In this document: positions 48,056 through 59,320 of the stretch, piece after piece
How positions within the stretch are numbered: position 1 is the first letter of the stretch
Layout: each line of letters starts with the position of its first letter
Source of the DNA: Glaesserella australis
GTDB lineage: Bacteria; Pseudomonadota; Gammaproteobacteria; Enterobacterales; Pasteurellaceae
NCBI RefSeq assembly: GCF_003260095.1
Contig: NZ_PTPX01000002.1
Coordinates: 178,330 to 242,329, forward strand
Direction: 5' to 3'
Length of the DNA: 64,000 nt
Notes under the pieces: model-generated
Database searches by the model: none
Seen by the model: the letters and a program-made list of their open reading frames with translations, nothing else
Told to the model about the DNA's origin: nothing
Position numbers and translations under genes: made by a program

Positions 48056-50608
48056 ATGAGTGATAACGAAATCAAAATGGATGCACCAAAGAAATTAAGC
48101 CTACAGCGTCGCACTAAAACGACCGTTAACGGTACAACAGCGGGCGGTAAAGCGAAAGAAGTGCAAGTTGAAGTGCGTAAATCCCGTAAAGTCGATACAG
48201 AAGCGGCAAAAAAAGCACAAGAAGAAGCATTAAAAGCAAAACAAGAAGCAGAAGCGAAGGCAAAAGCGGAAAAAGAAGCGGCTGAAAAAGCGGCAAAAGA
48301 GAAAGCAGAAGCTGAAGCTAAAGCGAAAGAAGCACAAAAAGCGGAAGAAGCGAAAAAAGCCGTTCATCAAGTGCCTGTAATGCCAAACAGTAAACCAAAA
48401 GCGGCGGCACCAAAAGTTGAACAGCCGAAGCAAGAAAAAGCAGTTGATCCTGAAAAAGAAGCAAAACGCAAAGAAGAAGCAGAACTTCGCCGTAAGCAAG
48501 AAGAACTGGCTCGTCAAAAAGCGGAAATGGAAGCAAAACGTGCGGCAGAAAATGCCCGTCGTTTAGCGGAAATTGCCCGTGAAGAAGCGAGTGAATCAGG
48601 TGAAGATTTTGAAGATGATCGCTTTACGTCTAAATATGCTTTAGAAGCGGAGCGTGATTCAGATCGTCGTAGCGAAGGCAATCGTGGTCGTGGTAAACCA
48701 GGTGTGGCGAAAACCAAAAAAGGCGGACGTGAAGACGATAAAAACGAGCGTAGCGCAGATCGTCGTAACCAAAAAGATGTGAAGGGTAAAGGCAAACACG
48801 CCAAAAAAGGTAGTGCGTTACAACAAGCCTTTACTAAGCCAGCTCAAGCGGTTACTCGTGATGTGGTGATCGGTGAAACCATCACCGTTGCTGAACTTGC
48901 TAACAAAATGGCAGTAAAAGCGACGGAAATCATCAAAACCATGATGAAAATGGGAGAAATGGTGACCATTAACCAAGTGATCGACCAAGAAACTGCACAA
49001 CTTGTTGCGGAAGAAATGGGTCACAAAGTGATCTTACGCAAAGAGAATGAGCTAGAAGAGTCAGTATTAGAAGATCGTGATACCAATGCAGAACTGGTTA
49101 CTCGTGCGCCGGTTGTGACAATCATGGGTCACGTTGACCACGGTAAAACATCGTTACTTGACTATATTCGTAAAGCGAAAGTGGCGGCAGGCGAAGCGGG
49201 CGGTATTACCCAACATATCGGTGCATACCATGTCGAAACCGATGATGGCAAGATGATTACCTTCTTAGATACTCCAGGACACGCTGCCTTTACGTCAATG
49301 CGTGCGCGTGGTGCGAAAGCAACGGATATCGTCGTGCTTGTGGTGGCGGCTGATGATGGCGTGATGCCACAAACGATTGAAGCGATTCAACACGCCAAAG
49401 CGGCAGGTGCGCCAATTGTGGTTGCGGTGAACAAAATTGATAAACCTGAAGCGAACCCTGATCGTGTAGAACAAGAGCTTTTACAACACGAAGTTATCTC
49501 AGAAAAATTCGGTGGCGACGTACAATTTGTGCCAGTGTCAGCGAAAAAAGGCTTGGGCATCGACGATTTATTAGAAGCCATTCTTCTTCAATCGGAAGTA
49601 TTAGAGTTAACCGCAGTGAAAGACGGCATGGCAAGCGGTGTTGTTATCGAATCTTACTTAGATAAAGGCCGTGGCCCTGTGGCAACTATCCTTGTTCAAT
49701 CAGGTACCTTAAACAAAGGCGACATCGTGCTTTGTGGTTTTGAGTACGGACGTGTTCGTGCAATGCGTGATGAAAACGGTAAAGACATTGAATCAGCAGG
49801 CCCGTCAATCCCAGTGGAAGTATTAGGTCTTTCAGGTGTACCAGCAGCGGGTGATGAAGCAACTGTTGTGCGTGATGAGAAAAAAGCCCGTGAAGTTGCC
49901 TTGTATCGTCAAGGTAAATTCCGTGATGTGAAACTTGCTCGCCAGCAAAAAGCTAAACTGGAAAATATGTTCAGCAATATGGCAGAAGGCGACGTGGCAG
50001 AATTGAACGTGATTGTTAAAGCGGACGTTCAAGGCTCGGTAGAAGCGATTGTTCAATCTTTACACGAACTTTCAACGGCAGAAGTGAAAGTGAAAGTGGT
50101 TGGCTCGGGCGTGGGCGGTATCACTGAAACTGATGCAACCCTTGCGGCTGCGTCTAATGCTATCGTACTCGGCTTTAACGTGCGTGCCGATGCGTCAGCT
50201 CGCCGTATTATCGAAAGCGAAAACATCGATTTACGTTATTATTCAATCATTTATGAATTGTTAAACGAAATCAAAGCAGCAATGAGCGGTATGTTACAGC
50301 CTGAATTTAAACAAGAAATCATCGGCTTGGCAGAAGTGCGTGATGTCTTCCGTCATCCGAAATTTGGGGCGATTGCAGGTTGTATGGTCACTGAAGGTAT
50401 TGTAAAACGTAACAACCCAATCCGTGTTTTACGTGACAACGTGGTGATTTTTGAGGGCGAACTCGAATCACTCCGCCGTTTCAAAGACGACGTGTCTGAA
50501 GTGCGTAACGGCATGGAATGCGGTATCGGCGTGAAAAACTACAACGACGTGAAAGTTGGCGACCAAATCGAAGTGTTTGAAGTGGTTGAGATTAAGCGTT
50601 CGATTTAA
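48056..50608 (+). CDS. infB: Translation initiation factor IF-2
   Basis: An 850-residue GTPase that places fMet-tRNA on the 30S subunit. The N-terminus (about 30-260) is very rich in Lys, Ala, Glu and Arg, as usual for long IF-2. The G1 motif GHVDHGKT is at residues 358-365, with DTPGHAAF and [10 protein letters not shown] following; the C-terminal domains end in [11 protein letters not shown]. In E. coli rbfA and truB follow directly; here they are displaced by about 4.1 kb. Confidence 0.97.
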   Translation: MSDNEIKMDAPKKLSLQRRTKTTVNGTTAGGKAKEVQVEVRKSRKVDTEAAKKAQEEALKAKQEAEAKAKAEKEAAEKAAKEKAEAEAKAKEAQKAEEAKKAVHQVPVMPNSKPKAAAPKVEQPKQEKAVDPEKEAKRKEEAELRRKQEELARQKAEMEAKRAAENARRLAEIAREEASESGEDFEDDRFTSKYALEAERDSDRRSEGNRGRGKPGVAKTKKGGREDDKNERSADRRNQKDVKGKGKHAKKGSALQQAFTKPAQAVTRDVVIGETITVAELANKMAVKATEIIKTMMKMGEMVTINQVIDQETAQLVAEEMGHKVILRKENELEESVLEDRDTNAELVTRAPVVTIMGHVDHGKTSLLDYIRKAKVAAGEAGGITQHIGAYHVETDDGKMITFLDTPGHAAFTSMRARGAKATDIVVLVVAADDGVMPQTIEAIQHAKAAGAPIVVAVNKIDKPEANPDRVEQELLQHEVISEKFGGDVQFVPVSAKKGLGIDDLLEAILLQSEVLELTAVKDGMASGVVIESYLDKGRGPVATILVQSGTLNKGDIVLCGFEYGRVRAMRDENGKDIESAGPSIPVEVLGLSGVPAAGDEATVVRDEKKAREVALYRQGKFRDVKLARQQKAKLENMFSNMAEGDVAELNVIVKADVQGSVEAIVQSLHELSTAEVKVKVVGSGVGGITETDATLAAASNAIVLGFNVRADASARRIIESENIDLRYYSIIYELLNEIKAAMSGMLQPEFKQEIIGLAEVRDVFRHPKFGAIAGCMVTEGIVKRNNPIRVLRDNVVIFEGELESLRRFKDDVSEVRNGMECGIGVKNYNDVKVGDQIEVFEVVEIKRSI

Positions 50609-50614
50609 ACGTAG

Positions 50615-50633
50615 GGTGGGCATCTTGCCCACC
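50615..50633 (+). terminator. Hairpin after infB
   Basis: GGTGGGCA and TGCCCACC pair almost without a loop, seven bases after the infB stop; no long T-run. Confidence 0.55.
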
Positions 50634-50650
50634 ATTCAAAAATAGATGTA

Positions 50651-50706
50651 CAAGCGGTGAGATTCACAGAGAAATTTGCAAATTTTTCGTTGGATCTGAC
50701 CGCTTG
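50651..50706. terminator. Inverted USS pair between infB and the next gene
   Basis: CAAGCGGT (50651-50658) and ACCGCTTG (50699-50706) with AAATTTGCAAATTT in the centre. It marks the left border of the extra genes in this operon. Confidence 0.55.
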
Positions 50707-50752
50707 AATTTTATTATTCCTTTGATAATTGAAGAGCTATTAGGGATAGATA

Positions 50753-51184
50753 ATGAAAAACATTTTTGAAAAAATCTCTTTGACTAAACACCCTGTTCGA
50801 TATTGGTTACTGTTTCTAGGTATGGTTATATGGTTTTGTTTTATTGCTTCTTTTCATCCTAAACAAATACGCAAGGAGCGAGAGACTAGTATTATTCGAC
50901 AAGAGATTTTTAATGAAATTAGTAAGATGCAAGGAAGTTATAAACAGATTAGTGGGCGAGGAACTCGTTTTGTATTGAAAGCTGATTTCTCTAATTCAAT
51001 TAATTATGATAGGGTAAAATTTTTAAATAATATAGTAGCATTAGGTTATACCCCAAAATCATCTGATTTTACTAATAATTATCGAACCATTACGTTCTGT
51101 AAAAACAATAAGAGTTTGGATATAGGAGGATATAAAGAATTACTTATTTATTATGATGAAGATTCAGATGTGTGTTCTAAGTAG
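50753..51184 (+). CDS. Hypothetical single-pass membrane protein
   Basis: A 143-residue protein that I do not recognise. A short cytoplasmic start (KNIFEKISLTKHPV) is followed by one hydrophobic helix at about residues 17-34 (YWLLFLGMVIWFCFIASF), then a charged, probably periplasmic domain of about 110 residues with two late cysteines (Cys115 and Cys141 region). GGGATAGATA precedes the ATG. It is AT-rich and lies between infB and the autotransporter, with no clear partner. Confidence 0.6.
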   Translation: MKNIFEKISLTKHPVRYWLLFLGMVIWFCFIASFHPKQIRKERETSIIRQEIFNEISKMQGSYKQISGRGTRFVLKADFSNSINYDRVKFLNNIVALGYTPKSSDFTNNYRTITFCKNNKSLDIGGYKELLIYYDEDSDVCSK

Positions 51185-51420
51185 TTATATTAAAAACAGT
51201 ACCGAATTTACGGTCAGTATAGGTTGTGTAACTCAGATAATTTAATACGAAATGAAAAATGGTTAGATATATTCGGAAATTTGCAAATTTTTTATCGGAT
51301 CTCACCGCTTGTTGCTCTTTACAAATAAACTGCCTAATTTTCATACCATCTAGCCAATAAAAGTGTTAAAATCCATAGAAATATTAAGCTTTTTGATGTG
51401 TATTATTAGGAGACAATTTT

Positions 51421-54400
51421 ATGCAGAAGCTGAAAAAATATTCAGAAGTTGCTTTAGCATCTGTTTTGGTTGTTGCATGTGGTGGTGGCGACAACTCATC
51501 AAGTCCAACCCCAATTAATAATGGGGTAGCAAGAAATACCGAACTAGAGTCCGCCCCTGTACAGGTCGAGACATTAACGCCATCTTCAGAAGATAACACC
51601 TCTACTACGCCGACATCACCTGTGATAGAAACTGTTGATAATTCTAATCCAGAAATTGTCACTCCACCAACCGAAGAGAATAATGTATCTACGTCAGAAA
51701 AACCTATTGTTGAAGAGACGACAGATAATTCACTTTCAGAAACGGTAACGCCACCAGCAGAAGAGAATAATGTCGTTCCGCCAGAAAAACCCGTAGTGGA
51801 AGAGACAGTAGATAATTCATCTTCAGAAACGGTAACGCCCCCTGTAGAAGAAAACAATGTCGTTCCGTCAGAAAAACCAGTAGTGGAAGAGACAGTAGAT
51901 AATTCATCTTCAGAAATAGTGACGCCACCAGTAGAAGAGAATAATGTCGTTACGCCAGTAGAAGAAAGCAATGTACCTAAGGCTGAGATAGAGTTATTGT
52001 ATCCACAAAATAGTATGGGGATAGATGATAGTCATGATTTCCCTGATGTCGCAGTTATTGATGTGGACTTTTCAGTCAATAATGATACAGGGAATGCATT
52101 TTTATTTGAAAATGGTCAAAATCGTCTACTTTTAAATTATGGTTCTCCACGTCAGGCAGAAGGGAATAAATATTCTCATGGTTCAATGGCGGCTGGGGTA
52201 TTTGCAGCAAAAAATAAAACAGCCTATATTTATGGTTATACGGCAAATTCTCACAATATAGTTAGTGCAAGTAACCAATATTATGAAGCAGCTTATGAGC
52301 GTGGTGTCCGTATTTTTAATAATTCCTATGGAAATACACCTTTTAAAGACTATTTAAATGAGAAAGGTTGGAAATATTTTGCAGATCGCGGTTTTTATCC
52401 TATGTTAGCCAAATGGGCTGCGAAAGACAGTATTTTTGTTTGGGCTGCAGGAAACGATGGCGATAAACATCGCACAGGGCAGAATCTGCATGCGACAACA
52501 GAATCTCATATTCCTGTGATCAATGATGATGCCCGTCGTGGTTGGATTACTGTTGCGGCAGTAGATTGGCAGGGACGGCATTTAATGCCTTATTCAAGTC
52601 AAATTGGTGAAACAGCAAAAAATTGGGGAATTGCTGCAAGGGGCGATTGGCGTTTATTTGATGATACGGTTCCTGCTCAAGGCACATCTTTTGCTGCTCC
52701 TGAAGTGACTGCAGCTGTCGCAAATGTATGGGAGAAATTCCCTTGGATGAGCAACCATCTTGTCACACAAACCATTTTATCTACAGCAAATAAACTAGGC
52801 TCGGATGCGGTTACAGATGGTCCAAATGCACAAGTAGGGTGGGGCGTATTGAATGAATCTCGTGCTTTAAAAGGTCCAGCACGATTTGATACACGTTTAT
52901 TAGTAAATAGCGATAACGGCTTTGTGACAGCAAATTTTGCTCATCGTAATTATACTAACAACGATCGTTTAACTTGGAGTAATGACATTGCAGGTGATGC
53001 TGGCTTTAAGAAACAAGGTACAGGTACGCTCTATTTTAGCGGAAATAATAGTTACGCAGGGCAAACTATCATTGAAGAAGGTCGCTTAGCGATTTCTAAT
53101 GCATTAACCCAGTCGGAAGTGATTGTTGAAAAAAATGGTACTTTACAGGCAAAAAATGATCAAAAATTAGTTCAAATTAATAAGTCGGTAAACAATAAAG
53201 GCTCTTTGGAAGTTTATGGCAAAGGCTTAACGATTCATGAAAATTATACGGCAGATCGAGATGCACGAACGGTGATTGACATTCATACGGCAACCCTTGA
53301 TGTAAAAGGCACCGCAGATATGCAGAACTCTCGCATTTTAGCGCATGTTGAAAATATTGATGGCGTTCCTACGCAAGCTGAACAAGCGAGAACGATTTTA
53401 AAAGCGGGGAGATTAGAAAATTATCAAGGCTTTTATACGATTTCAGATAAGATTGCCCCTTATATTGAAGTCAAAAGTGTGACAAAAAAAGATAATCAGG
53501 TAGATGTCACCTATAAACGTAACCAAACAGAATATGTGCTAAGAAGTGTTGGCAATGTTTCCCGCAGTGCGTCAAATACGGGGAAAAATCTTGATAAAGT
53601 GCTAGATGAAGTCGCGGTAAATAAAAATAGTCCAATTAAGTCAGATAGCATATCCATTATTACGGCAACGCCTTTGGCTGTAGCACAGACGGTGGATTCA
53701 CTCTCGGCAGAAATTTATGCGTCTTCCCAAAATCTAGTTTTAAATGAAAGCCGAGCTTTTAATGAGCAGATTGCAAATCAGGCGGTTAATACAGAGAAGA
53801 GCGAAGTTTATGCATCAACTCATCATAGAGCATATTCTCTTTCTCAGAAAGGCTATGCAAATGCGGAGACTAAAGGTCATCAAAGCCATGTTGGTGCAAC
53901 ATATAAAACGGAAAATGGATTACTAGGACTTGCCGTTTATCAGAGCCGACAAAAATCGGAATTTGATGATAGTGTCGGAAATACCAAGCTAAAACAGCAA
54001 GGTGTTTCTATCTATACTGGGTATGATTGGGAGAATAGTTATCTGTTAGCTCAATTTGGCATGGCGAATGCTAAACAGCAGGTTAAACGTCAGATCTTGA
54101 TTCCAAATAGCCCAAGAAATATCAATACGGATTTCAATGCGAGACTATATGGTTTTTATGGTGAAGTAGGGCATCGTTTCAAATTAAATTCGACAGAAAT
54201 CAGTCCATTTATTGGCTACCAATTTGATTCTATTTATCAAAAAGCCTTTAATGAAGGGAAAAATTTCGGGATTCAGGCAAACCGTTCTCGCTACCATCTT
54301 CATAGCTATCTTGCGGGCGTCCGAGCTACAGTAGAATTAGGCAATCTGAGTATAAACGGTTCATTAACACATCGTTTTACACCAGATGTATCGAATACTT

Positions 54401-54603
54401 TTGGCTTTAAAGCTCGTTATATTGGGGCAGAGAGTGTGGCGGATATTCAAGGTATTTCTCCTGCAAAACATATTACGACAGCAAAACTTGGATTAAATTA
54501 TCAGTTTACGCCAATGTTTGCTTTATATAGTAGTTATGGCATATCACGTCAAGCAGATGAAACACACCATGATTTAAGCATTGGACTCAAATATCGTTTC
54601 TAA
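51421..54603 (+). CDS. aasP: Lipoprotein autotransporter serine protease, AasP/Ssa1-like
   Basis: A 1060-residue type V secreted subtilisin. The signal ends in VVAC (Cys20), so the protein is lipidated, as in NalP of Neisseria. A Pro/Glu/Thr/Val-rich linker (about 30-190) holds 29-residue repeats. The catalytic triad is Asp214 (VIDVDF), His253 (SHGSMAAG) and Ser423 (GTSFAAPE). A passenger beta-helix part follows, with the GTGTLYFSGNNSYAG motif common in autotransporters, and the last 270 or so residues form a beta-barrel ending in LKYRF. Such proteases release themselves and other surface proteins. AGGAGACA precedes the ATG. The gene interrupts the infB-rbfA operon. Confidence 0.88.
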   Translation: MQKLKKYSEVALASVLVVACGGGDNSSSPTPINNGVARNTELESAPVQVETLTPSSEDNTSTTPTSPVIETVDNSNPEIVTPPTEENNVSTSEKPIVEETTDNSLSETVTPPAEENNVVPPEKPVVEETVDNSSSETVTPPVEENNVVPSEKPVVEETVDNSSSEIVTPPVEENNVVTPVEESNVPKAEIELLYPQNSMGIDDSHDFPDVAVIDVDFSVNNDTGNAFLFENGQNRLLLNYGSPRQAEGNKYSHGSMAAGVFAAKNKTAYIYGYTANSHNIVSASNQYYEAAYERGVRIFNNSYGNTPFKDYLNEKGWKYFADRGFYPMLAKWAAKDSIFVWAAGNDGDKHRTGQNLHATTESHIPVINDDARRGWITVAAVDWQGRHLMPYSSQIGETAKNWGIAARGDWRLFDDTVPAQGTSFAAPEVTAAVANVWEKFPWMSNHLVTQTILSTANKLGSDAVTDGPNAQVGWGVLNESRALKGPARFDTRLLVNSDNGFVTANFAHRNYTNNDRLTWSNDIAGDAGFKKQGTGTLYFSGNNSYAGQTIIEEGRLAISNALTQSEVIVEKNGTLQAKNDQKLVQINKSVNNKGSLEVYGKGLTIHENYTADRDARTVIDIHTATLDVKGTADMQNSRILAHVENIDGVPTQAEQARTILKAGRLENYQGFYTISDKIAPYIEVKSVTKKDNQVDVTYKRNQTEYVLRSVGNVSRSASNTGKNLDKVLDEVAVNKNSPIKSDSISIITATPLAVAQTVDSLSAEIYASSQNLVLNESRAFNEQIANQAVNTEKSEVYASTHHRAYSLSQKGYANAETKGHQSHVGATYKTENGLLGLAVYQSRQKSEFDDSVGNTKLKQQGVSIYTGYDWENSYLLAQFGMANAKQQVKRQILIPNSPRNINTDFNARLYGFYGEVGHRFKLNSTEISPFIGYQFDSIYQKAFNEGKNFGIQANRSRYHLHSYLAGVRATVELGNLSINGSLTHRFTPDVSNTFGFKARYIGAESVADIQGISPAKHITTAKLGLNYQFTPMFALYSSYGISRQADETHHDLSIGLKYRF
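51640..51951 (+). repeat. 87-bp tandem repeats in the autotransporter linker
   Basis: Three full units (51640-51726, 51727-51813, 51814-51900) and a partial fourth. Each encodes 29 residues of the form NSxSExVTPPxEENNVxxxE plus KPxVEETxD. Units 2 and 3 differ at only a few positions. Since 87 is divisible by three, loss or gain of a unit would keep the frame. Confidence 0.9.
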
Positions 54604-54655
54604 TTTGCAAAAAATCTTGCAGAACTGACCGCTTGTTTGCATTCATTGCTTGTCG

Positions 54656-54690
54656 AATTGGGGCTTTTGGACTATCATCCTACCCCAATT
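54656..54690 (+). terminator. Inverted repeat after aasP
   Basis: AATTGGGG (54656-54663) and CCCCAATT (54683-54690) with a 19-base loop, 53 bases after the stop. Confidence 0.5.
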
Positions 54691-54705
54691 ACATTGATAT
54701 AGATT

Positions 54706-54723
54706 AGCCCGATTTTTCGGGCT
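54706..54723 (+). terminator. Terminator before rbfA
   Basis: AGCCCGA (54706-54712) and TCGGGCT (54717-54723) with a TTTT loop, 26 bases before rbfA. If it works, rbfA-truB need another promoter or read-through. Confidence 0.6.
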
Positions 54724-54748
54724 TTACTTATTTTGAAAAGAGAAACAG

Positions 54749-55132
54749 ATGGCAAGAGAATTTTCAAGAGCCGATCGTGTAGCCCAAGAGCTACAAAAAG
54801 AGATCGCAATTATTTTACAACGTGAAGTGAAAGACCCGCGTATTGGTATGGTGACGGTATCTGATGTTGAAATCAGTCGTGATCTAGCTTATGCCAAAGT
54901 GTTTGTCACTTTCTTATTTGATAGTGATGAGAGCGCGGTAGAACGTGGTTTAGAAGGGTTAAATAAAGCGTCGGGCTATATTCGTACGCTCGTTGGTAAG
55001 GCAATGCGTTTACGTATCGTGCCTGAATTACGTTTTGTTTACGATCAATCCTTAGTTGAAGGTATGCGTATGTCAAACCTTGTTACTAATGTGATCCGTA
55101 AAGATCAAGAACGCCACGTTGAAGAAGAGTAA
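54749..55132 (+). CDS. rbfA: Ribosome-binding factor A
   Basis: A 127-residue KH-fold factor for 16S rRNA 5'-end maturation and cold adaptation. Typical: [31 protein letters not shown] and [21 protein letters not shown]. Only two bases separate it from truB. Confidence 0.96.
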   Translation: MAREFSRADRVAQELQKEIAIILQREVKDPRIGMVTVSDVEISRDLAYAKVFVTFLFDSDESAVERGLEGLNKASGYIRTLVGKAMRLRIVPELRFVYDQSLVEGMRMSNLVTNVIRKDQERHVEEE

Positions 55133-55134
55133 CA

Positions 55135-56052
55135 ATGGGCAGACCAAAGAAAAAAGGGCGTGATGTTCACGGTGTGTTTTTGCTCGATAAATCGCAAGGC
55201 GTAAGCTCCAACGATATTATGCAGAAAGTAAAACGCCTGTTTAATGCCAATAAAGCAGGGCATACAGGGGCGTTAGATCCGCTTGCAACGGGCATGTTGC
55301 CTATCTGTTTAGGTGAAGCGACGAAGTTTTCCCAGTTTTTATTGGATTCCGATAAACGTTATCGAGTGATAGCTAAATTAGGCGAGCGTACGGATACATC
55401 AGATGCCGATGGTCAGATTGTACAAACCCGTGATGTTCAAGTTGAAGCTGCACAAATTTTAACGGCTCTTGATGCGTTTCGTGGCGATATTTTGCAAGTG
55501 CCAACGATGTTTTCAGCATTAAAACATCAAGGTAAACCCCTTTATGAATATGCAAGAGCAGGGATAACGGTTGAGCGTGAGGCTCGTCCGATTACCATTT
55601 TTGAGTTGCTTTTTATTGACTACCAAGCCCCCTATTTAACCCTAGAAGTGCATTGTTCCAAAGGGACTTATATTCGCACACTGATTGATGATTTGGGTGA
55701 AAAGCTAGGCTGTGGCGCCCATGTCACTATGTTGCGTCGTTTAGCGGTTGCAGATTATCCTGCTGATAAAATGATGACATTAGCTGATTTGCAAAATTTA
55801 GCTGAAAACAGACCGCTTGTAGAGCTTGATACGCTTTTACTACCGATGGATAGTGCAGTCTCTCGTTTGCCATATCTAAATTTAACTGAAGCGCAAACTA
55901 AAGCGGTAGGATTTGGTCAAAGAGTCAAGTTTGAAAATAATGAGCGAATTTATGGACAAGTACGCCTATTTTCTGATGAAAATCAGTTTTTGGGTGTGGC
56001 AGAAATTCGAGAAGATAATGTGATTCGGCCGAGTAGAATGGTCAATTTATAA
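55135..56052 (+). CDS. truB: tRNA pseudouridine-55 synthase
   Basis: A 305-residue enzyme making the pseudouridine of the T-loop of all tRNAs. The catalytic aspartate is in [52 protein letters not shown] and the PUA-like end are visible. Ends 18 bases before mltB. In E. coli rpsO and pnp follow; here pnp is elsewhere (1041). Confidence 0.97.
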   Translation: MGRPKKKGRDVHGVFLLDKSQGVSSNDIMQKVKRLFNANKAGHTGALDPLATGMLPICLGEATKFSQFLLDSDKRYRVIAKLGERTDTSDADGQIVQTRDVQVEAAQILTALDAFRGDILQVPTMFSALKHQGKPLYEYARAGITVEREARPITIFELLFIDYQAPYLTLEVHCSKGTYIRTLIDDLGEKLGCGAHVTMLRRLAVADYPADKMMTLADLQNLAENRPLVELDTLLLPMDSAVSRLPYLNLTEAQTKAVGFGQRVKFENNERIYGQVRLFSDENQFLGVAEIREDNVIRPSRMVNL

Positions 56053-56070
56053 AATAATATAGTTTAAAAA

Positions 56071-57144
56071 ATGAAGAAATATTTAGCATTTCCGCTTGCT
56101 TGTTTATTATTGGCAAGCTGTTCAAGCCATAATTATCCTAAAATGGCTTTAGATGCAAAATACCCTAAAGAGAGAACGTTAAATAATTTTAATGATTATG
56201 TGGTATTTTTAAAGCAGAAAGCAGCAAATGAAGGTGTATCAGATAATGTGTTAAATTCACAGTTTAATATTCAATACATCGAACGTGCGGTGGAGCTTGA
56301 TCATGAACAAGCCAATCGCCGTCGCGATCCAAATTTACCGCCGTTACCACCAAATCCTAATGGCGTAACTAATTATCTCAATAAAACCTTAACGCAAGCA
56401 AAAGTAGATGCTGCTGCAGAGCGCTGGTGGCAATATCAGCCACAACTCACAAAAGCAAGCCAAAAATACGGTGTTCAGAAAGAGTATATTATGGCGCTTT
56501 GGGGCATGGAGAGCAGTTTTGGACGCTACCAAGGGAATTTTGATGTACTTTCTGTGTTAGCCACACTTGCCTTTGATGGTCGCCGTGAAAAACTCTTTAC
56601 CCAAGAGTTTGTAAATGCCATGAAGATGCTAGAGAACGGTACGCTTAATCGTGCTGAAATGAAAGGCTCTTGGGCGGGGGCGATGGGACAAACCCAATTT
56701 ATGCCAACCTCTTATTTAAACTATGCCGCCGATGGCGATAGTGATGGTAAAAAAGACATTTGGACAAATCAGTATGATGCGTTTGCCTCAATTGCAAATT
56801 ATCTTTCAACGGTAGGTTGGGATGATAAATTACCATGGGGCGTTGAAGTTAAGCTTTCTCAACCGATTGATTTATCTTTCTCGGGTATTGAAGATAATAA
56901 AGCGAAAACATTGGCGGAATGGCAAGCTTGGGGAGTTTATTTAGCCTATCCAAATGCCCAAGAAACCACAAAATTAAATGCGTTACGTTCGACTAAATTA
57001 TGGCTCGTTCGCCCTGACAAAGAAGTCGGCAGAGCATTTTTAGTCTCTAATAATTTCCGTACGATCTTGGATTGGAATAAATCGAACAATTTTGCGGTGA
57101 GTATTGGAAAGTTTGCGGATAGAATTTTACAAAGTTCAGAATAA
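56071..57144 (+). CDS. mltB: Membrane-bound lytic murein transglycosylase B
   Basis: A 357-residue lipoprotein that cleaves peptidoglycan glycan strands. The lipobox LLASC puts the lipid on Cys17. The catalytic glutamate is in ALWGMESSFGRYQGNFDVLSVLATLAFDGRR, and AGAMGQTQFMPTSYLNYAADGDSDGKKDIW follows. The tail LLVSNNFRTILDWNKSNNFA-type stretch is typical. Length equals E. coli MltB (361). Confidence 0.95.
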   Translation: MKKYLAFPLACLLLASCSSHNYPKMALDAKYPKERTLNNFNDYVVFLKQKAANEGVSDNVLNSQFNIQYIERAVELDHEQANRRRDPNLPPLPPNPNGVTNYLNKTLTQAKVDAAAERWWQYQPQLTKASQKYGVQKEYIMALWGMESSFGRYQGNFDVLSVLATLAFDGRREKLFTQEFVNAMKMLENGTLNRAEMKGSWAGAMGQTQFMPTSYLNYAADGDSDGKKDIWTNQYDAFASIANYLSTVGWDDKLPWGVEVKLSQPIDLSFSGIEDNKAKTLAEWQAWGVYLAYPNAQETTKLNALRSTKLWLVRPDKEVGRAFLVSNNFRTILDWNKSNNFAVSIGKFADRILQSSE

Positions 57145-57209
57145 AGCTTATAGCTCTTAAGAGTCAAAAGCTTAAGAACGCCTAAGAAAGTGAGAGTTTC
57201 TCTAAAAAA

Positions 57210-57250
57210 CCGTGTTAAAACTTTATTAGATCGTTTTAACACGGTTTTTT
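57210..57250. terminator. Strong terminator between mltB and the tusA-like gene
   Basis: CCGTGTTAAAAC (57210-57221) and GTTTTAACACGG (57233-57244) are perfect inverted repeats with an 11-base loop, flanked by A- and T-runs, so it can serve both directions. Confidence 0.9.
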
Positions 57251-57264
57251 ATTATTATTTCTGC

Positions 57265-57488
57265 TTAGTTTTTCTTTATTGTCAGAGACATTAAATTGTT
57301 TGAAGTATTTTCATTAATATGAATCTGACACTGATGTGTGTGACACAATAGAAAAAAATCTTGTAGCAGAGATTCGCTATTTAAGATGATATCTAATTGC
57401 TCATTTCTATGTAATTTTTCAATTGCCCTTTTCGCCATTAAAAGGGGAATAGGGCAACGATAATTAGAAAGATCGAGTAAATAGTTCA

Positions 57489-57492
<4 letters not shown>
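57265..57492 (-). CDS. TusA-like sulfur-carrier protein
   Basis: A 75-residue protein with the TusA/SirA hallmark CPxP: YRCPIPLLMAKRAIEKL, the active cysteine being Cys13. TusA-type proteins carry sulphur as a persulphide, for example for tRNA thiolation. A second paralogue elsewhere is possible, so I do not name it tusA. Its start overlaps the end of the hemerythrin-like gene by four bases (ATGA), so translation is coupled. The neighbour tgt also works on tRNA. Confidence 0.8.
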
Positions 57493-59199
<1,707 letters not shown>

Positions 59200-59245
59200 T
59201 TATGTAATAAACCCATAAGGTAAGATAGAATTGTAAAAAGAAAGA

Positions 59246-59285
59246 GACTGAAGTGGGTTAGCATTGTTGCTAATTTACTTCAGTC
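59246..59285 (-). terminator. Terminator of lysC
   Basis: GACTGAAGT (59246-59254) pairs with ACTTCAGTC (59277-59285), with TTAGCA/TGCTAA also pairing inside. Read on the minus strand it ends in CTCTTTCTTTTT. Confidence 0.75.
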
Positions 59286-59320
59286 CTTATTTAAATATGA
59301 AATTACTGTACGGTGTTCAA

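Noticed and set aside
48230-48804. Phe- and Leu-rich minus-strand reading frames opposite infB
   Set aside because: They mirror the Lys/Ala/Glu-rich N-terminus of IF-2 and have no ribosome site.
51640-51951. Regular repeats that might suggest a CRISPR array
   Set aside because: Units are tandem, coding and 87 bp long without unique spacers.
51384-51971. A long minus-strand reading frame opposite the aasP start
   Set aside because: It is the antisense of the 87-bp repeat region; the low-complexity Ser/Thr/Gly protein merely mirrors the repeats, and the plus-strand gene has a lipobox and a ribosome site.
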